DNA of 7,016 nucleotides. Origin: an uncultured Aquabacterium sp. GTDB taxonomy: Bacteria; Pseudomonadota; Gammaproteobacteria; Burkholderiales; Burkholderiaceae_C. Under the pieces are notes generated by a model. That model was given only the letters and a program-made list of their open reading frames with translations. It was not told the origin of the DNA and searched no databases. The translations under genes were made by a program, and so were the position numbers. Location: positions 1 through 7,016 of the forward strand of contig CALAKR010000112.1 of assembly GCA_937923225.1 (NCBI GenBank), written 5' to 3'. Below are positions 4,921 to 7,016 of the stretch, in pieces (the stretch's first letter is position 1; every line of letters begins with the position of its first letter).

Positions 4921-6012
4921 CTAGCCCGAGGTGTTCCGGCGGGCCTGCTCGCGCACTTCCAGGGGGGTCTTGCCGGTCCAGCGGCGCACGGCGCGGTGGA
5001 AGGTGCTGGTGTCGGCATAGCCCGCCAGCCGGGCCACGTCGGCCAATGGCAGGCCGGTGTGCTCCAGGTGGCGCATGGCCTCTTCGCGGCGCACGTCTTC
5101 CACCAGGGTCTTGAAGTTCAGGCCCAGCTCGGCCAGCCGGCGCTGCAGTTGGCGCGCCGAGGGCATGGCGCCGGGCGCGAGCCCCTGGGCCATGCGCTGC
5201 GACAGCACCTCCAGCGTGGGCACCAGGCCTTCCTCGCGCAGGCTGTGGGCCACCTGCTGGCGCAGCTGGGCCACGGCCTCGCCGGCCTGCTGGCCCAGGG
5301 TCTGCAGCCGCTGGCCGGCCTGCGAGCTCATCAGCGCGTGCACGGCTGGGTCGGCATTGGGGTTGGACCAGCCCAGCCAATCGAGCGGCATCACCTCGCG
5401 GCAATCGGGCATGTCAAAGCGCAGGGGCGCTTCCACGAAGCGCTGCAGCGGGCCGGGGTCAGCCGGCGCGGGGCAGGGCAGGTCCAGCCGCAACGGCACC
5501 AGGGCGCGGCCCGACACCCAGCGGGCAAAACCCAGGCGCGAGGCCACGAAGAAGGTCCAGAACTCGGTGCTGCGCGGCACGGGGCCCAGCAGTTCCTGGC
5601 GCGCCTCGATGGTGTTGCCCACCACCTGGTGCTGTCCGCGGATCTCGGTGCACAGCAGTGACTGCAGCTTTTCGAACAGGGCCAGGGCGTCGCCGCCAGA
5701 GGCGCTGCTCATCACCGCGTAGCCCAGCGAGCCCATGTGGGCTGGCCGTACGAGGCTGGCGATGCGCAAGGGCGCGTTCGCGTCTCCGCACAGGTGGGCG
5801 GCCACCACCAGGGCTTGCGAGAGCCGGGCACTGGGCACGCGCAAGTGCTCGTCGGCCAGTTGGGCCAGGCTCATGCCCAGCGCCTGGCACACGGGGGTGG
5901 CGTCGACGCCCTGTGCCTGCACGTAGTCGACCACCACGCGCGTGAAGGGCGCGTAGTAACCGGCAGGGGGCATGGCCGGTGCGGTGTCGGAGCTGACAGC
6001 AGGTGTTGACAT
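4921..6012 (-). CDS. AraC family transcriptional regulator (OruR/ArgR-like, Arabinose_bd domain)
   Basis: This 363-residue protein has the two-domain plan of large AraC regulators. Residues about 20-205 match the Arabinose_bd-type effector domain (PF12625-like; for example AHMGSLGYAVMSSASGGDAL at 91-110). Residues about 262-355 form the DNA-binding domain. The second helix-turn-helix is classic (LADVARLAGYADTSTFHRAV at 323-342, then RRWTGKTPLEVR). The first contains ARQLQRRLAELGLNFKTLVE (286-305), preceded by a slightly long GLAPGAMPS loop. Members typically activate catabolic or lipid/steroid genes in response to a small molecule. The ATG at 6012 lacks a clear ribosome binding site, so the start is uncertain; Met14 is an alternative and the frame is open upstream to 6237. 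It diverges from the MpaB-like gene, making that gene a likely target. Confidence 0.9.
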   Translation of the reverse strand: MSTPAVSSDTAPAMPPAGYYAPFTRVVVDYVQAQGVDATPVCQALGMSLAQLADEHLRVPSARLSQALVVAAHLCGDANAPLRIASLVRPAHMGSLGYAVMSSASGGDALALFEKLQSLLCTEIRGQHQVVGNTIEARQELLGPVPRSTEFWTFFVASRLGFARWVSGRALVPLRLDLPCPAPADPGPLQRFVEAPLRFDMPDCREVMPLDWLGWSNPNADPAVHALMSSQAGQRLQTLGQQAGEAVAQLRQQVAHSLREEGLVPTLEVLSQRMAQGLAPGAMPSARQLQRRLAELGLNFKTLVEDVRREEAMRHLEHTGLPLADVARLAGYADTSTFHRAVRRWTGKTPLEVREQARRNTSG

Positions 6013-6105
6013 CAACCGAGCATGGTAACGAATGTGAGGGCGTGTGGCGTGGCAAAAGTGCCGCCGCTGGAGCGGCCCTGAGTTGTTTGCACGGTGTCTA
6101 TGCAA

Positions 6106-6158
6106 GGGCCCAAGGGCTTGTCCGGAGGCCCTTTGGGCCGACCGGCCAACGGGCCGGT
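6106..6158. other. Two adjacent hairpin-forming inverted repeats in the AraC/MpaB intergenic region
   Basis: GGCCCAAGGGC (6107-6117) pairs with GCCCTTTGGGCC (6128-6139) with one bulged base around a 10-base loop. Directly after, ACCGGCC (6141-6147) pairs with GGCCGGT (6152-6158) around the tetraloop AACG. Both stems are strong in either strand. They could be leader-RNA structures, a bidirectional block between the divergent promoters, or protein-binding sites. No U-tract follows, so simple termination is not shown. Confidence 0.45.
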
Positions 6159-6202
6159 GGCTGCGGCCAATGACATCACCGGCGCCAGCGCCGAGCATGA
6201 CA

Positions 6203-6215
6203 GGCATTGAATGCC
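6203..6215. promoter_or_regulatory. Perfect palindrome GGCATTGAATGCC, candidate operator
   Basis: Two 6-bp arms (GGCATT and AATGCC) flank a single G at 6209. The palindrome lies 25 bp before the ATG of the MpaB-like gene and 8 bp before its purine-rich ribosome binding site, where a repressor or RNA fold could affect expression. It is AT-richer than its surroundings. AraC proteins usually bind direct repeats, so a different regulator is also possible. Function is inferred from position only. Confidence 0.35.
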
Positions 6216-6240
6216 CTATCTCCCCTCCGGAGGCCACGCC

Positions 6241-7016
6241 ATGTCCGCCCTGCCCTCATCGCTTCCCCTGCAGCCCCCTTCGCGTCATGGCGCTGACCTG
6301 GCCACCGGCCGGCGCATGGCCCGGGGCGTGCGCCTGCTGATCCGCGGCAACCCCGAGGCCACGCCGCAGCAGTGGGACGCCCTGGGCGCCGCCCTGTGGC
6401 GCGGCGACCCCCAGGCCGATGCCTTGGTGGCCTGGCTGTACCAGGTGGGCATGGGCGTGGGGCGCCCCTTGCTGGAGCGCGCTCTCGAGCGGGGCCTGGA
6501 GGCCGTGCCCGATGCGCCTGCACCCCTCGTTGACTTCATCCGCTACGTGGAGACACCGCCCGCCTGGGTGGATCCGGCCAAGCTGCGCGACGGTGCGCGC
6601 TTCATCCACCGCGCGGGCCGCTTCGGCATGCTGGTGCTGCGCGAAGCGGGCCTGATGGCCGGCTACCAGGCCGGCGCCATCAACCAGGCCCTGGTGATGA
6701 CCGGGGCACTGGCGCGCGGTGCCCAGCGGCGCGTGGCCGAAACCACCTCCTGGTGGGTCGACGCCACGGCCGAGGACGGCATGTCGCGCTTCAGCCCCGG
6801 CTTCAAAAACACCCTGCGCGTGCGCGTGCTGCACGCCATCGTGCGCCGCAGCCTGCTGGGCCGCGACACCTGGGACCGCAACACCCTGGGCATGCCGCTG
6901 AACCAGGTGGACATGCAGGCCACCTACCTGGGCTTCAGCGTGGTGCACCTGATGGCGCTGCGCGTGAGCGGCGTGCTGGTCAGCCGACGCGATGCCGAGG
7001 GCATGATGCACCTGTG
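6241..7016 (+). CDS. MpaB/DUF2236-family oxygenase-like protein, N-terminal part
   Basis: The frame from the ATG at 6241 stays open to the window edge and gives 258 residues; the C-terminus is missing. CCGGAGGCCACGCC gives a strong ribosome binding site (GGAGG about 7 bases upstream). The sequence matches the MpaB/DUF2236 group, related to latex-clearing protein: GRFGMLVLREAGLMAGYQ (126-143), SWWVDAT (170-176), GFKNTLRVRVLHAIVRR (187-203) and MPLNQVDMQATYLGF (218-232). In that family a conserved His in the RxRxxH-type segment binds haem; His198, with Arg193, Arg195, Arg202 and Arg203 nearby, fits this role. No signal peptide or lipobox is visible, so it is probably cytoplasmic. The substrate is unknown; relatives act in polyisoprene cleavage and mycotoxin biosynthesis. 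It is divergent from the AraC regulator, its probable controller. Confidence 0.85.
   Translation, partial: MSALPSSLPLQPPSRHGADLATGRRMARGVRLLIRGNPEATPQQWDALGAALWRGDPQADALVAWLYQVGMGVGRPLLERALERGLEAVPDAPAPLVDFIRYVETPPAWVDPAKLRDGARFIHRAGRFGMLVLREAGLMAGYQAGAINQALVMTGALARGAQRRVAETTSWWVDATAEDGMSRFSPGFKNTLRVRVLHAIVRRSLLGRDTWDRNTLGMPLNQVDMQATYLGFSVVHLMALRVSGVLVSRRDAEGMMHL

Noticed and set aside
6256..7011. Minus-strand open frame (251 codons) opposite the MpaB-like gene
   Set aside because: It is His/Gln/Ala-rich shadow coding; the plus strand has a strong ribosome binding site and family motifs.

Overview
The window is GC-rich, densely packed bacterial chromosome. Codon use, protein style and one intergenic inverted-repeat cluster suggest a betaproteobacterium of the order Burkholderiales (Comamonadaceae-like). 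This is inference from style and not a database match. No rRNA, tRNA, CRISPR array, transposase or phage gene was seen.

Layout. (1) 2-223, plus strand: the C-terminal end of an unrecognised protein. (2) 245-3515, minus strand: a five-gene cluster read from high to low coordinates: a YCII/DGPF-domain protein (3515-3153), a second DGPF protein (3021-2587), a membrane-anchored SRPBCC protein (2551-2021), a VOC/glyoxalase-fold protein (1980-1570) and an ECF sigma factor with a long C-terminal extension (1531-245). This is the gene company of the ECF42 sigma group. A TGTCGA-N17-CGTC element lies in the 131-bp gap before the second DGPF gene, at the position and orientation expected of an ECF42 promoter. 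The last four genes are spaced only 35-40 bp apart, so the sigma factor probably transcribes its own operon. (3) 3732-4332, plus strand: a 36-residue small ORF with a good ribosome binding site, then a 126-residue protein with two predicted membrane segments. (4) 4344-4409: three consecutive inverted repeats, probably a REP-like element or terminator. (5) 4534-4911, plus strand: a single-domain PilZ protein (c-di-GMP receptor type) with a plausible sigma70-type promoter. (6) 4921-6012, minus strand: an AraC/OruR-type regulator, convergent with pilZ. (7) 6241-7016, plus strand: the N-terminal 258 residues of an MpaB/DUF2236-family haem oxygenase-like protein, divergent from the AraC gene across a 228-bp region rich in inverted repeats.

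Two regulatory modules stand out: the self-contained ECF42-DGPF operon, whose physiological role is poorly known, and the divergent AraC/MpaB-like pair, which looks like a regulator beside its target. Nothing here is clearly a wholly new system. The most testable points are the ECF42 promoter, the small ORF at 3732 and the palindromes in front of the MpaB-like gene.
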